DNA from: Mycobacterium sp. E787
Lineage (GTDB): Bacteria > Actinomycetota > Actinomycetes > Mycobacteriales > Mycobacteriaceae
Direction: 5' to 3'
NCBI RefSeq assembly: GCF_001668725.1
Contig: NZ_LZKL01000094.1
Location: 1 to 60,236, forward strand
DNA: 60,236 bases
Of this stretch, positions 52,186 through 60,236 are shown piece by piece. Made by a program: the position numbers and the translations under genes. The notes beneath the pieces were generated by a model. That model had not been told where the DNA came from, made no database searches, and saw only the letters and a list, made by a program, of their open reading frames with translations. Each line of letters starts with the position of its first letter. Position 1 is the first letter of the stretch.

Positions 52186-53618
52186 AGCCGCGCGTGGGGA
52201 TCATCGGCGCCGGTGCCGGGGGCATCGCGATGGGTATCCAGCTGGCGCAGGGCGGCTACGACTTCACCATCTTCGACCGCGCCGACGGGTTCGGCGGGAC
52301 GTGGCGGCACAACACGTTCCCGGGCGCGGCGTGCGACGTCCCGTCGCACCTGTACTCGTATTCCTTTGCGCCCAACCCGCGGTGGAGCAAGACCTACGCG
52401 AACCAGCCCGAGATCCTGGCGTACCTGGAATCCGTCGCCGCCGACCACGGGCTGGGGCCGCACCTGCGGCCGGGCACCGCGATCGCCATGGTGCGGTGGT
52501 CGGACGACCGCCGGCGCTGGACGCTGACGACCGAGGACGGCGCCCAGTACGACTTCGACGTCGTGGTGAGCGCCGTCGGGATGCTCGACGTGCCCCACGT
52601 TCCCGACATTCCGGGGGCGCGACGGTTCCGCGGTCGCCAATTCCATTCCGCCCGTTGGGATCACAGCAGGCCGACGGCGGGGGAGCGGGTCGCGTCCATC
52701 GGCACGGGCGCCAGCGCCATCCAGTACGTGCCCGCGATCGCGCCGAAAACGGCGCACCTCACGGTGTTTCAGCGCACCCCGATCTGGATCGCGCCCCGCT
52801 TCGACTTCCCGTTCACCCCCGAGCAGCACGACGAGTTCGAGCGCCACCCCGAGGTGGCGCGCAAGCTGCGCGACGAGGCCTTCGACGCCTACGAATCGTC
52901 GAGCTTCGACGTCGACGCCACGCAGACGCGCGAGGCCACCGAGCTCGCCCGCAGCTACCTGCGGCGCAAGGTGGCCGACCCGGAGCTGCGCGCCAAGCTG
53001 ACGCCGGACTACCCCGCGGGCTGCAAGCGGCCGCTGATGTCGCGCGAGTGGTATCCCACGTTCGCGCTGCCCAACGTCACCCTGGAAACGACCGCCATCG
53101 CCGAGCTGACCGAGCGCGGGGTGCGCACCGCCGACGGCGTCGAGCACCGCGTCGACACCGTCATCTACGGGACCGGGTTCAAGGCCGCCGACTACCTCGC
53201 CAGCATCGACGTGTACGGAACCGGCGGCCGCCACCTGCGCGACGACTGGAGCGACGGCGCGGAGGGCTACCTCGGCACGCTGATCGCCGGGTATCCGAAC
53301 TTCTTCACGCTGTACGGCCCGAACACCAACGGCGTGAACTCGATCATCTACATCCACGAGGCGCAGACCACGTTCGTCCGCCACATCCTCGACGTGAAGG
53401 GGGCCCGCGGCGCGCGCACGATCGAGGTCACCGCGGACGCGCAGCGCCGCTACAACGACGAGATCCAGGCCGCCATGGCTGGCAAGGTCTGGCTCGCCTG
53501 CACCAACTACTTCCGGCATCCCAGTGGCAAGGTCGTCACGCAATTGCCGTACAGCGGGCGGACGTTCTACGACCGCACCCGCGAGCTGGTCGACGCCGAC
53601 TACCGCTTCGACCGGTAA
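52176..53618 (+). CDS. Flavin-containing Baeyer-Villiger-type monooxygenase
   Basis: FAD- and NADPH-dependent monooxygenase of 480 residues. The FAD site is GIIGAGAGGIAMGI, the NADPH site VASIGTGASAIQ, and the Baeyer-Villiger signature FxGxxxHxxxW is read as FRGRQFHSARW. Other motifs: GGTWRHNTFPGAACDVPSHL, FQRTPIW, GTGFKAADYL and LYGPNTNGVNSI. It overlaps the VOC gene by 10 bases. Ketones or aldehydes are likely substrates; the natural one is unknown. Confidence 0.92.
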   Translation: MGVKPRVGIIGAGAGGIAMGIQLAQGGYDFTIFDRADGFGGTWRHNTFPGAACDVPSHLYSYSFAPNPRWSKTYANQPEILAYLESVAADHGLGPHLRPGTAIAMVRWSDDRRRWTLTTEDGAQYDFDVVVSAVGMLDVPHVPDIPGARRFRGRQFHSARWDHSRPTAGERVASIGTGASAIQYVPAIAPKTAHLTVFQRTPIWIAPRFDFPFTPEQHDEFERHPEVARKLRDEAFDAYESSSFDVDATQTREATELARSYLRRKVADPELRAKLTPDYPAGCKRPLMSREWYPTFALPNVTLETTAIAELTERGVRTADGVEHRVDTVIYGTGFKAADYLASIDVYGTGGRHLRDDWSDGAEGYLGTLIAGYPNFFTLYGPNTNGVNSIIYIHEAQTTFVRHILDVKGARGARTIEVTADAQRRYNDEIQAAMAGKVWLACTNYFRHPSGKVVTQLPYSGRTFYDRTRELVDADYRFDR

Positions 53619-53964
53619 CCGGCCGAGACCCTGCGCCGGCGCCCGCGGGCCCGGGCGGGCGCGGTCGGTGCCACCCCGTTGCCGCGAACCCCCGAAGGCG
53701 CGGCGGCCCGGCCGGGCAGCCCACGTCCGCCACCGTGGCGGAGGCCGCCCGACGCCGGTGACTGTCGCCGCAAACCCGTCAGCCCCGGGCGCCTCTGCCG
53801 CTTCACGCGGTCACCCGTCCTGGCCGGGGCGCTGAATGCCGTCTCGACCTTCATCCGCAGCCACGCCGCGGACCGCTTCGACCTCACCTGCACGGCCAAA
53901 CCCTACGAGCACCGTGCGCCCCGTCGGCGCCCGGCACCGAGAGTTTGCCCACCATTAACTCGGC
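53619..53964. other. 346-base stretch with no supported gene
   Basis: Very GC-rich sequence between the monooxygenase stop and the convergent cupin stop. Open frames exist on both strands (for example 53600-53899 minus) but they lack a credible start, have Arg/Pro/Gly-rich translations typical of shadow frames and show no motif. A short GC-rich palindrome near 53643-53660 could act as an intrinsic or Rho-aided stop for the two converging units. Nothing else seen. Confidence 0.5.
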
Positions 53965-54459
53965 CTAGTGGATCCAGTGGTTGTCGTGGCGGATGAACCA
54001 GTCGCGGCGTTCGTCGTCGGTCATGTCGGCCAGCGCCCCGAAGCCCTCGAAGTAGGCCTCGCGCGGCGCCCCGGGGGCGAACAGCATCAGCACGGACGCC
54101 GGCTGCTCCGCCTCGTTGCGGAACCCGTGCACGCCGCCGGGCGGGACGTACAGGAAGTCGCCCGGATGCCCGTCGACCCACTCCTTGCCGTCGTAGAGCT
54201 TCATCGTCCCGGACAGCACGAAGAACGCCTCGGACATGGCCCGGTGAAAGTGGGCGGGGGGCCCGCCGCCGGCCGGGCCGATGTCGACCCGGTACAGGCC
54301 GTAATCGCCGTCGGTGGCCTGCTGGTTCGCCAGGTAGTGGTACTTGGTCCCGAACGTCTCGTAGTCGGGCGGTTCGTCGGCGCGCTTGAGCCACGCGCTG
54401 ACCTCCGGCTCGTCCTTGGTGTAGCGGGGCGGCGGGTAGGGCGGAACGGCGAGGGACAT
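53965..54459 (-). CDS. Cupin-domain protein
   Basis: Protein of 164 residues with one cupin barrel. Motif 1 is GGPPAHFHRAMSEAFFVLSG (metal His-His-Glu) and motif 2 DFLYVPPGGVHGFRN (His). The N-terminal extension YPPPRYTKDEPEVSAWL and C-terminal DERRDWFIRHDNHWIH are distinctive. Substrate unknown; could be a small dioxygenase or isomerase. Divergent from the M24 gene across 30 bases, so the two probably share control. Confidence 0.87.
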   Translation of the reverse strand: MSLAVPPYPPPRYTKDEPEVSAWLKRADEPPDYETFGTKYHYLANQQATDGDYGLYRVDIGPAGGGPPAHFHRAMSEAFFVLSGTMKLYDGKEWVDGHPGDFLYVPPGGVHGFRNEAEQPASVLMLFAPGAPREAYFEGFGALADMTDDERRDWFIRHDNHWIH

Positions 54460-54489
54460 GTTTTCAGCCTGCCAGTTAGCATCGCTGGC

Positions 54490-55185
54490 GTGGGGGCTGC
54501 CGACGAACAACTGCGGGTAGCACGGCTTCTGGACGCCCAGAGCAAGGCTTCGCAACTGTTCGACGAGATCGAAAGGCGCGGCATGATCCGCCCGGGTGTC
54601 GGCGAACAGGCGTTGTCCGACGAAATCGCCCGCCTCGCCACCGAGATGTTCGGGGTGACCCGGCACTGGCATCGCCGGATCGTGCGGGCCGGGGAGAACA
54701 CGCTGCAGCCCTTCAAGGAACACCCGCCGGACTGCGCGATCGCCGAGGACGACATCGTCTACCTCGATCTGGGACCGATCTTCGGGGAATGGGAGGCCGA
54801 CGTCGGGCGCACGTTCGTGCTGGGCGACGACCCGCACAAGACCGCCCTCCGCGACGCGCTGGCGCGGGTGTGGACGGCCGGGCGCGACCATTTCGACGAC
54901 CACCCCGACGTCACGGGCGCCCAGTTGTTCGACCACGTCGTCGATGTGGCCCGCGCCGAGGGCTTCGAGTGGGGCAGCCACATCGCCGGCCACCTGGTGG
55001 GGGAGTTTCCGCACAAGAAGATCGCCGGTGACGGGGTCGAGTGGTACATCATGCCCGGCTCCGACAAACCGATGCGGCGCGGCGACCCGACCGGCCGCGT
55101 CTGCCACTGGATCCTCGAAATCCATCTCATCGATCGCGCCCGCGGCTTCGGCGGCTTCTACGAGCAGTTGCTCGACCTGCCTTAG
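54490..55185 (+). CDS. M24-family metallopeptidase-like protein
   Basis: Pita-bread-fold protein of 231 residues (aminopeptidase P / creatinase group) without the usual N-terminal domain. Metal ligands by family comparison: Asp in YLDLGPIFG, Asp in EADVGRTFV, His in HIAGHLVGEF, Glu in ILEIHLI and probably Glu in GGFYEQLL. The GTG at 54490 follows TAGCAT (54477-54482) by seven bases, a leaderless pattern. Peptidase or other C-N hydrolase activity is possible; substrate unknown. Confidence 0.85.
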   Translation: MGAADEQLRVARLLDAQSKASQLFDEIERRGMIRPGVGEQALSDEIARLATEMFGVTRHWHRRIVRAGENTLQPFKEHPPDCAIAEDDIVYLDLGPIFGEWEADVGRTFVLGDDPHKTALRDALARVWTAGRDHFDDHPDVTGAQLFDHVVDVARAEGFEWGSHIAGHLVGEFPHKKIAGDGVEWYIMPGSDKPMRRGDPTGRVCHWILEIHLIDRARGFGGFYEQLLDLP

Positions 55186-55203
55186 CCGGTCGGGGCCCAC
55201 CGG

Positions 55204-56118
55204 TCAGTCGACGGGATAGACCACCCCGGTGAGCTCCTCGGACACCGCCCACAGCCGGCGCTGCAGCTCGGCGTCGTGCGACTTCGCGCTGGACGAGACC
55301 AGCTTCGGGTAGCCGCGGGTCTCGGCGAAGCCGTCCGGCCCGTAGTACTGGCCGCCGAGGACCCCGGGGTCGGTGGCGGCGCGCAGCGTCGGGAGCGCGC
55401 CCATCGCCGCGTCCTGCGCGATCACGTTGAAGAACACGTTGACCAGCGGCCGGAACGCCCTGGGCGTGTAGCGGCCCAACTCGGTGTTCGACCCGCCGGG
55501 GTGGGCGGCGGCGGCGGTGGTCGTGCCGTGCGGGGCGAGCCTGCGCTGCAGTTCGTAGGTGAACAGCAGGTTGGCGAGCTTGGCCTGCCCGTACGCCGCA
55601 ACGCGGTTGTAGCGGCGCTCCCACTGCAGGTCGTCGAAGTGGATGTCGGCCAGGATGCGGTGGCCCATGCTGCTCACGGTCACGACCCGCGAACCGGGGG
55701 CCGGCAGCAGCCGGTCCAACAGCAGGCCGGTCAGCGCGAAGTGGCCCAAATGGTTGGTGCCGAACTGCATTTCGAAGCCGTCTTTGGTGGTCTCCTTCGG
55801 CGTGTACATGACGCCGGCGTTGTTGATCAACAGGTCGATTCGGTCGTAGGCGGACCTGAGCTGGTCGGCCGCGGCGCGCACGGAATCCAGCGAGGTCAGG
55901 TCGAGCTCGGTCAGCGCGACGTCGGCGTTCGGGCTGGCCGCGACGATCCGGGCGGCGGCGTCCTTGCCCTTGTCGAGGTTGCGCACCGCCAGCACCACGT
56001 GGGCGCCGTGGTCGGCGAGTGCCAGGGCGGTCTCGTAGCCGAGCCCGGTGTTGGCCCCGGTGACGACGGCGACGCGACCGGTCTGGTCGGGAATGTCCGC
56101 GGCGGTCCACTTGGACAT
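55204..56118 (-). CDS. Short-chain dehydrogenase/reductase (Rv0439c-like)
   Basis: SDR of 304 residues, retinol-dehydrogenase-like: MSKWTAADIPDQTGR start, VVTGANTGLGYETALALADH, LDLTSLDSVR, NNAGVMYTPKE, TNHLGHFALTGLLLD, SSMGH and YGQAKLANLLFTYEL (Tyr-Lys). AGGAG precedes the ATG at 56118. It is divergent from a TetR gene, with an inverted repeat between them, so it is probably that regulator's target. Position equals Rv0439c beside groEL2. Confidence 0.92.
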   Translation of the reverse strand: MSKWTAADIPDQTGRVAVVTGANTGLGYETALALADHGAHVVLAVRNLDKGKDAAARIVAASPNADVALTELDLTSLDSVRAAADQLRSAYDRIDLLINNAGVMYTPKETTKDGFEMQFGTNHLGHFALTGLLLDRLLPAPGSRVVTVSSMGHRILADIHFDDLQWERRYNRVAAYGQAKLANLLFTYELQRRLAPHGTTTAAAAHPGGSNTELGRYTPRAFRPLVNVFFNVIAQDAAMGALPTLRAATDPGVLGGQYYGPDGFAETRGYPKLVSSSAKSHDAELQRRLWAVSEELTGVVYPVD

Positions 56119-56148
56119 GGAAAGTCTCCTCAACCTTGTAGAGTAAAC

Positions 56149-56194
56149 GGGGCGAGCGCTCCGGATGATCGCCACTATACGGAACGCACGCCCC
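56149..56194. promoter_or_regulatory. Inverted repeat between SDR and TetR genes
   Basis: GGGGCGAGCGCTCCG (56149-56163) and CGGAACGCACGCCCC (56180-56194) are inverted copies with 13 of 15 positions matching and a 16-base spacer containing CACTATA. AAA/TTT stretches flank both arms. It lies midway between the two divergent starts, as expected of a TetR operator controlling both. Protein assignment is inference. Confidence 0.65.
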
Positions 56195-56223
56195 GCTTTG
56201 TCAACCCACGGGACGGTGAACAG

Positions 56224-56790
56224 ATGGCGCAGCCGGCACGGCCCCTGCGCGCCGACGCCGCGCGCAACCGCGCGCGCGTGCTGGACGTCGCCTACGAGAC
56301 CTTCGCGGCCGACGGCCTGGCGGTGCCGATCGACGAGATCGCCCGCCGCGCCGGCGTCGGGGCCGGCACCGTCTACCGGCACTTCCCGACCAAGGAGGCG
56401 CTGTTTGCGGCCGTGATCGAGAACCGCATGCGGCGCCTCGTCGACGACGGCCGCGCCCTGCTGGAAACCGAGGGGGCCGGCGAGGCGCTTTTCGTCTTCC
56501 TGCGCTCGATGGTGCTGCAGTGGGGTGCGGCGGACCGCGGCCTGGTCGACGCGCTGGCCGGGCTGGGGATCGACATCACCTGCGCCGCGCCCGCGGCCGA
56601 GGACGCGTTCAAGGCCACGCTCGCCGAACTGCTGCGTGCCGCGCAGGACGCGGGCACGGCGCGACGGGACGTCCAGATGGCCGATCTCAAGGCGATACTC
56701 GTCGGATGCCAGGCCATGCAGGCCTATGACTCGGCGCTGGCCGAGCGGGCGACCGACGTCGTCATCGACGGATTACGCGCTGCGCGATAA
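56224..56790 (+). CDS. TetR-family transcriptional regulator
   Basis: Regulator of 188 residues: RVLDVAYETFAADGL, VPIDEIARRAGVGAGTVYRHF (helix-turn-helix), PTKEALFAAVIENR. The C-terminal part contains DLKAILVGCQAMQAYD, as in the SbtR-type C-terminal domain. Divergent from the SDR gene and separated by an inverted repeat. Its stop lies only 12 bases from the first CIRCE element of groEL2, so read-through into groEL2 is possible. Confidence 0.92.
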   Translation: MAQPARPLRADAARNRARVLDVAYETFAADGLAVPIDEIARRAGVGAGTVYRHFPTKEALFAAVIENRMRRLVDDGRALLETEGAGEALFVFLRSMVLQWGAADRGLVDALAGLGIDITCAAPAAEDAFKATLAELLRAAQDAGTARRDVQMADLKAILVGCQAMQAYDSALAERATDVVIDGLRAAR

Positions 56791-56802
56791 CCCCCGCCCG
56801 TT

Positions 56803-56829
56803 CTTGCACTCGGCATAGGCGAGTGCTAA
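56803..56829 (+). promoter_or_regulatory. CIRCE operator 1 (HrcA site) of groEL2
   Basis: CTTGCACTC-N9-GAGTGCTAA, matching the consensus TTAGCACTC-N9-GAGTGCTAA at 16 of 18 positions. HrcA binding represses chaperonin genes until heat or misfolding stress. Confidence 0.95.
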
Positions 56830-56837
56830 GAATGACG

Positions 56838-56864
56838 TTGGCACTCGCGACTGGCGAGTGCTAG
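56838..56864 (+). promoter_or_regulatory. CIRCE operator 2 (HrcA site) of groEL2
   Basis: TTGGCACTC-N9-GAGTGCTAG, also 16 of 18 to consensus. The centres of the two sites are 35 bases apart. Tandem sites upstream of groEL2 are known in mycobacteria. Confidence 0.95.
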
Positions 56865-56987
56865 GTCGGGACGGTGAGACCAGCTTGGTCGTCCGTCGCG
56901 GGCACTGCACCCGGCCAGCGTAAGTAATGGGGTTGTCGCCACCCGGCGGCCCCAGTTTCATTCCCGATCCGGAGGAATCACTTCGCA

Positions 56988-58613
<1,626 letters not shown>

Positions 58614-58626
58614 GTCCTCAGCAACG

Positions 58627-58660
58627 AAAAAGCCCGGTTCCCTTGGGGGCCGGGCTTTTT
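58627..58660 (+). terminator. Rho-independent terminator after groEL2
   Basis: AAAAAGCCCGG (58627-58637) pairs with CCGGGCTTTTT (58650-58660) around a 12-base loop and ends in five T residues. Such a clear intrinsic terminator is uncommon in mycobacteria. The A and T runs make it potentially active in both directions. Confidence 0.92.
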
Positions 58661-58663
58661 CGT

Positions 58664-58729
58664 GCGCCGAACGTGGGGCCCAGGTACGTTCACACACCGA
58701 AATTCGTCCACAGGCCCCACCTTCGGCGC
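58664..58729. repeat. 66-bp inverted element, left of the DUF559 gene
   Basis: Begins GCGCCGAACGTGGGGCC and ends GGCCCCACCTTCGGCGC, so it is itself a long hairpin (16 of 17 arm positions match). Its reverse complement closely resembles 59574-59638 on the other side of the gene, including the internal GTGGACGAAT / ATGGACGAAT segment. There is no T run, so it is not an ordinary terminator. Confidence 0.8.
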
Positions 58730-58764
58730 ATACGTGGCTCAGCGGTGACGGCGAGTATGCCCGC

Positions 58765-59604
58765 ATGCAGCCCTTCCTCGGTAGCCGTGCACTCGCCACC
58801 GGCACCGTCACCCGCAGTCAATTGCGCACCCGGTATCGGGCGGTCTTCCGCGACGTCTACATACCCAACGATGTTGAACTCACCGCCTGCGCGAAGGCGC
58901 GCGCCGCGTGGCTGTCGACCGGTGCGGTGCTGTGCGGCCAGTCCGCCGCCGCGGCGCTGGGCACGAAGTGGCTGGACGGGGCCGCACCCGCGGAGGTCGT
59001 GCGGGCGGACCGGCGCGGCCAGCCGGGCATCATCGCCCACAGCTACAAGCTGGCCGAGGACGAGGTCCGCACGGTCGCGGGCATGCGGGTGACGAGCGCG
59101 GCCCGCACCGCCTTCGACCTGGGCCGCTCGCTGCCCGCGGCTAGGGCGGTGCCGATCCTCGACGGCCTGTTCAACGCGACCGGCATCAAATCGACGGACG
59201 CCGTGGCGGTGGCCGATCGGCACCCGGGCGCCCGCGGCGTGCGGCGGCTGCGGGCCGCGCTGGAGCTGGCCGACGGCGGAGCGGAGTCACCGCAGGAGAC
59301 GCGGGTGCGGCTGCTTCTGCTAAGCGCCGGACTTCCCAAGCCGGAGACCCAGATCGAGTTTCGCGACCTGCGCATCCGGGTCGACATGGGGTGGCGCGAG
59401 TGGAAGGTCGCCGTCGAGTACGACGGAGTCCAGCACTGGAACGACCGATATCAGCGATCCTGGGACATCGAGCGGATAGCGCTGCTGGAAGCGGCCGGCT
59501 GGTGCGTGATCAGGGTCAGCGCCGAGATGCTGTCTCGGCCGGTCGTGATCGTGGAGCGGGTGAAGGCGAAGCTCATCGAACGTGGGGCCTATGGACGAAT
59601 GTGA
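58765..59604 (+). CDS. DUF559 / AbiEi-antitoxin-like domain protein
   Basis: Protein of 279 residues common in mycobacteria. The N-terminal part resembles the winged-helix of AbiEi-type antitoxins (LATGTVTRSQLRTRYRAVFR, DVYIPND); the middle has VTSAARTAFDLGRSLP. The C-terminal DUF559 domain has a Vsr/PD-(D/E)XK-like core: RVDMGWREWKVAVEYDGVQH, then WDIERIALLEAAGWCVIRVS. Nuclease activity is possible but unproven. The gene has no visible toxin partner and is bracketed by inverted copies of a ~66-bp element, the right one overlapping its last codons. Confidence 0.82.
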   Translation: MQPFLGSRALATGTVTRSQLRTRYRAVFRDVYIPNDVELTACAKARAAWLSTGAVLCGQSAAAALGTKWLDGAAPAEVVRADRRGQPGIIAHSYKLAEDEVRTVAGMRVTSAARTAFDLGRSLPAARAVPILDGLFNATGIKSTDAVAVADRHPGARGVRRLRAALELADGGAESPQETRVRLLLLSAGLPKPETQIEFRDLRIRVDMGWREWKVAVEYDGVQHWNDRYQRSWDIERIALLEAAGWCVIRVSAEMLSRPVVIVERVKAKLIERGAYGRM

Positions 59605-59638
59605 GGCGATTTTTGTGCGTGGGCCCCACGTTCGGCGC
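59574..59638. repeat. 65-bp inverted element, right of the DUF559 gene
   Basis: Contains CGAACGTGGGGCC (59577-59589) and GGGCCCCACGTTCGGCGC (59621-59638) as hairpin arms. It is an inverted copy of the left element. Its first ~31 bases encode the last ten codons and stop of the DUF559 gene, so the element and the coding end evolved together. Confidence 0.8.
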
Positions 59639-59643
59639 GAAAC

Positions 59644-60033
59644 TCACAGCGAGAACACCACGCAGTCGTGCAGGCAACCCCTGGCCGCGCTGGGGGAGTC
59701 GACCTCGCGGTGCAGCAGCGCGCGGGTGGGCACCACGCCCAGCCGGACCGTCTCGCCGGCTCCCTCTGTCACCTCGGCCGTGCCGTCGACGATCAGCGAG
59801 TAGCCGCCGGGCTCGCGCGGGGGCCACAGCAGGGTGACGTCGCCGCGCCGGGTCAAATTCTCGCGCGTGCGGCCGCCGATGAGGCCGACGTCGAGGGCGG
59901 TCTCCCGCAACCGCGGCTCGACGGTCACGGTGTGGGCGCGATAGTCGTCGCCGACCGTGATCAGGTACGCAAACGGAAAGTCCGGGAGGGCGGCGGCGAG
60001 CCGCTCGAAATCCACCTTCTTCTTGGTGCGCAT
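59644..60033 (-). CDS. Pyridoxamine-5'-phosphate-oxidase-like flavin/F420 protein (Rv0441c-like)
   Basis: Split-barrel protein of 129 residues: MRTKKKVDFERLAAALPDFP, FAYLITVGDDYRAHTVTVEP, IGGRTRENLTRRGDVTLLWP, PREPGGYSLIVDGTAEV. It belongs to the PNPOx-like fold that binds FMN, F420 or heme; the cofactor is not evident. The C-terminal ARGCLHDCVVFSL contains two cysteines. ATG at 60033. Its position beyond groEL2 and before a PPE gene matches M. tuberculosis. Confidence 0.82.
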   Translation of the reverse strand: MRTKKKVDFERLAAALPDFPFAYLITVGDDYRAHTVTVEPRLRETALDVGLIGGRTRENLTRRGDVTLLWPPREPGGYSLIVDGTAEVTEGAGETVRLGVVPTRALLHREVDSPSAARGCLHDCVVFSL

Positions 60034-60050
60034 GGTTTCAGGGTAGGCCG

Positions 60051-60236
60051 CTAATCAGGCAGGACCGGCTCCCCGATGCCGGGGCCGGGCGCCCCGGGCG
60101 GGCGGTCGCCCTTGTTGAAGAAGCTCGAGTTGGGTATGCCCGACTCCCGGCCGGTCATGTTGCGCACGCCCTCCTCGGCCCCGGCGGGGGGGAAGAAGGC
60201 CGCGGGGCCGGGGAGGGCGTTCGCGGCGCTCGATTG
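60051..60236 (-). CDS. PPE-family protein, C-terminal end (partial)
   Basis: Open frame running in from the window edge, 61 codons plus TAG. The readable tail includes ALPGPAAFFPPAGAEEGVRN, MTGRESGIPNSSFFNKGD and a Pro/Gly-rich end GAPGPGIGEPVLPD. The SGIPNSSFFN pattern recalls the NxGxFN repeats and tails of MPTR-type PPE proteins, and a PPE gene (ppe10) lies here in M. tuberculosis. The N-terminal PPE domain is outside the window. Confidence 0.65.
   Translation of the reverse strand, partial: QSSAANALPGPAAFFPPAGAEEGVRNMTGRESGIPNSSFFNKGDRPPGAPGPGIGEPVLPD

Noticed and set aside
53600..53899. 99-codon minus-strand frame in the 346-base gap
   Set aside because: Arg/Gly/Pro-rich translation, no start signal, overlaps the monooxygenase end and matches nothing I recognise.
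58664..58729. Hairpin read as a second groEL2 terminator
   Set aside because: No T run, long complex loop, and an inverted copy flanks the next gene; it is better called a repeat element. The real terminator is at 58627-58660.
58765..59604. Complete type IV toxin-antitoxin (AbiE) system
   Set aside because: Only the AbiEi-like/DUF559 protein is present; no AbiEii-type nucleotidyltransferase gene lies next to it.

Overview
The window is a piece of a slow-growing Mycobacterium chromosome, probably of the M. avium complex type. It has very high GC, ATG/GTG starts with tight 1-4 base gene overlaps, lipobox lipoproteins, PPE and MmpL proteins, PknG, VirR and Hsp65. The conserved genes follow the order I remember for M. 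tuberculosis Rv0410c to Rv0442c: pknG-glnH-glnX, mutT3, thiE/thiO/thiS/thiG, lpqL, lpqM, thiD-thiC, ctpH, xthA, def, virR, sodC, ybdK, psd-pssA, moeA2, groEL2, PPE. The species is inferred from recalled protein similarity and synteny, not from any search. No tRNA, rRNA, insertion sequence or CRISPR array was seen.

Layout. 0.15-4.7 kb (minus): glnX-glnH-pknG amino-acid sensing operon. 4.8-8.2 kb: mutT3, then thiE (minus) divergent from a TPP riboswitch and thiO-thiS-thiG. 8.3-14.2 kb: SGNH hydrolase, two tandem secreted paralogues, a CD225/DUF2752 membrane pair, lpqL and a second LpqL-like gene that has lost catalytic residues. 14.2-16.4 kb (minus): a tightly coupled cassette of an EspR-like regulator, an ImmA/IrrE peptidase and a seven-helix DUF6545-type membrane protein. 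16.5-20.4 kb: an MMPL transporter and lpqM. 20.4-22 kb: LLM oxidoreductase and MarR with a 38-bp palindrome. 21.8-25 kb (minus): thiC-thiD-hydrolase under a second TPP riboswitch. 25-30 kb: PAS-ANTAR protein, STAS protein and a 1274-residue hybrid kinase/phosphatase/anti-sigma kinase.

30-37.6 kb (minus): ctpH, small membrane proteins, xthA, an acetyltransferase and def. 37.9-42 kb (plus): DUF3263, virR, sodC, ybdK, a LON-domain protein and an enoyl-CoA hydratase. 42-46.7 kb: accessory methyltransferase/MarR, SDR, MFS and DUF2867/TetR genes. 46.6-51.7 kb (minus): moeA2-psd-pssA-AAA ATPase operon. 51.7-56.8 kb: VOC plus Baeyer-Villiger monooxygenase, cupin, M24 peptidase, SDR and TetR. 57-60.2 kb: groEL2 behind two CIRCE operators, a DUF559 gene flanked by inverted copies of a ~66-bp element, a PNPOx-like protein and the 3' end of a PPE gene.

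The shared core covers thiamine synthesis, phospholipid and Moco synthesis, GarA signalling, oxidative defence and chaperone functions. The blocks that I do not recall from M. tuberculosis at this locus are accessory: the EspR-like cassette, the ANTAR/STAS/hybrid kinase cluster, the LpqL duplicate, the DUF559 cassette and several regulator/redox pairs. They carry the most unusual content.
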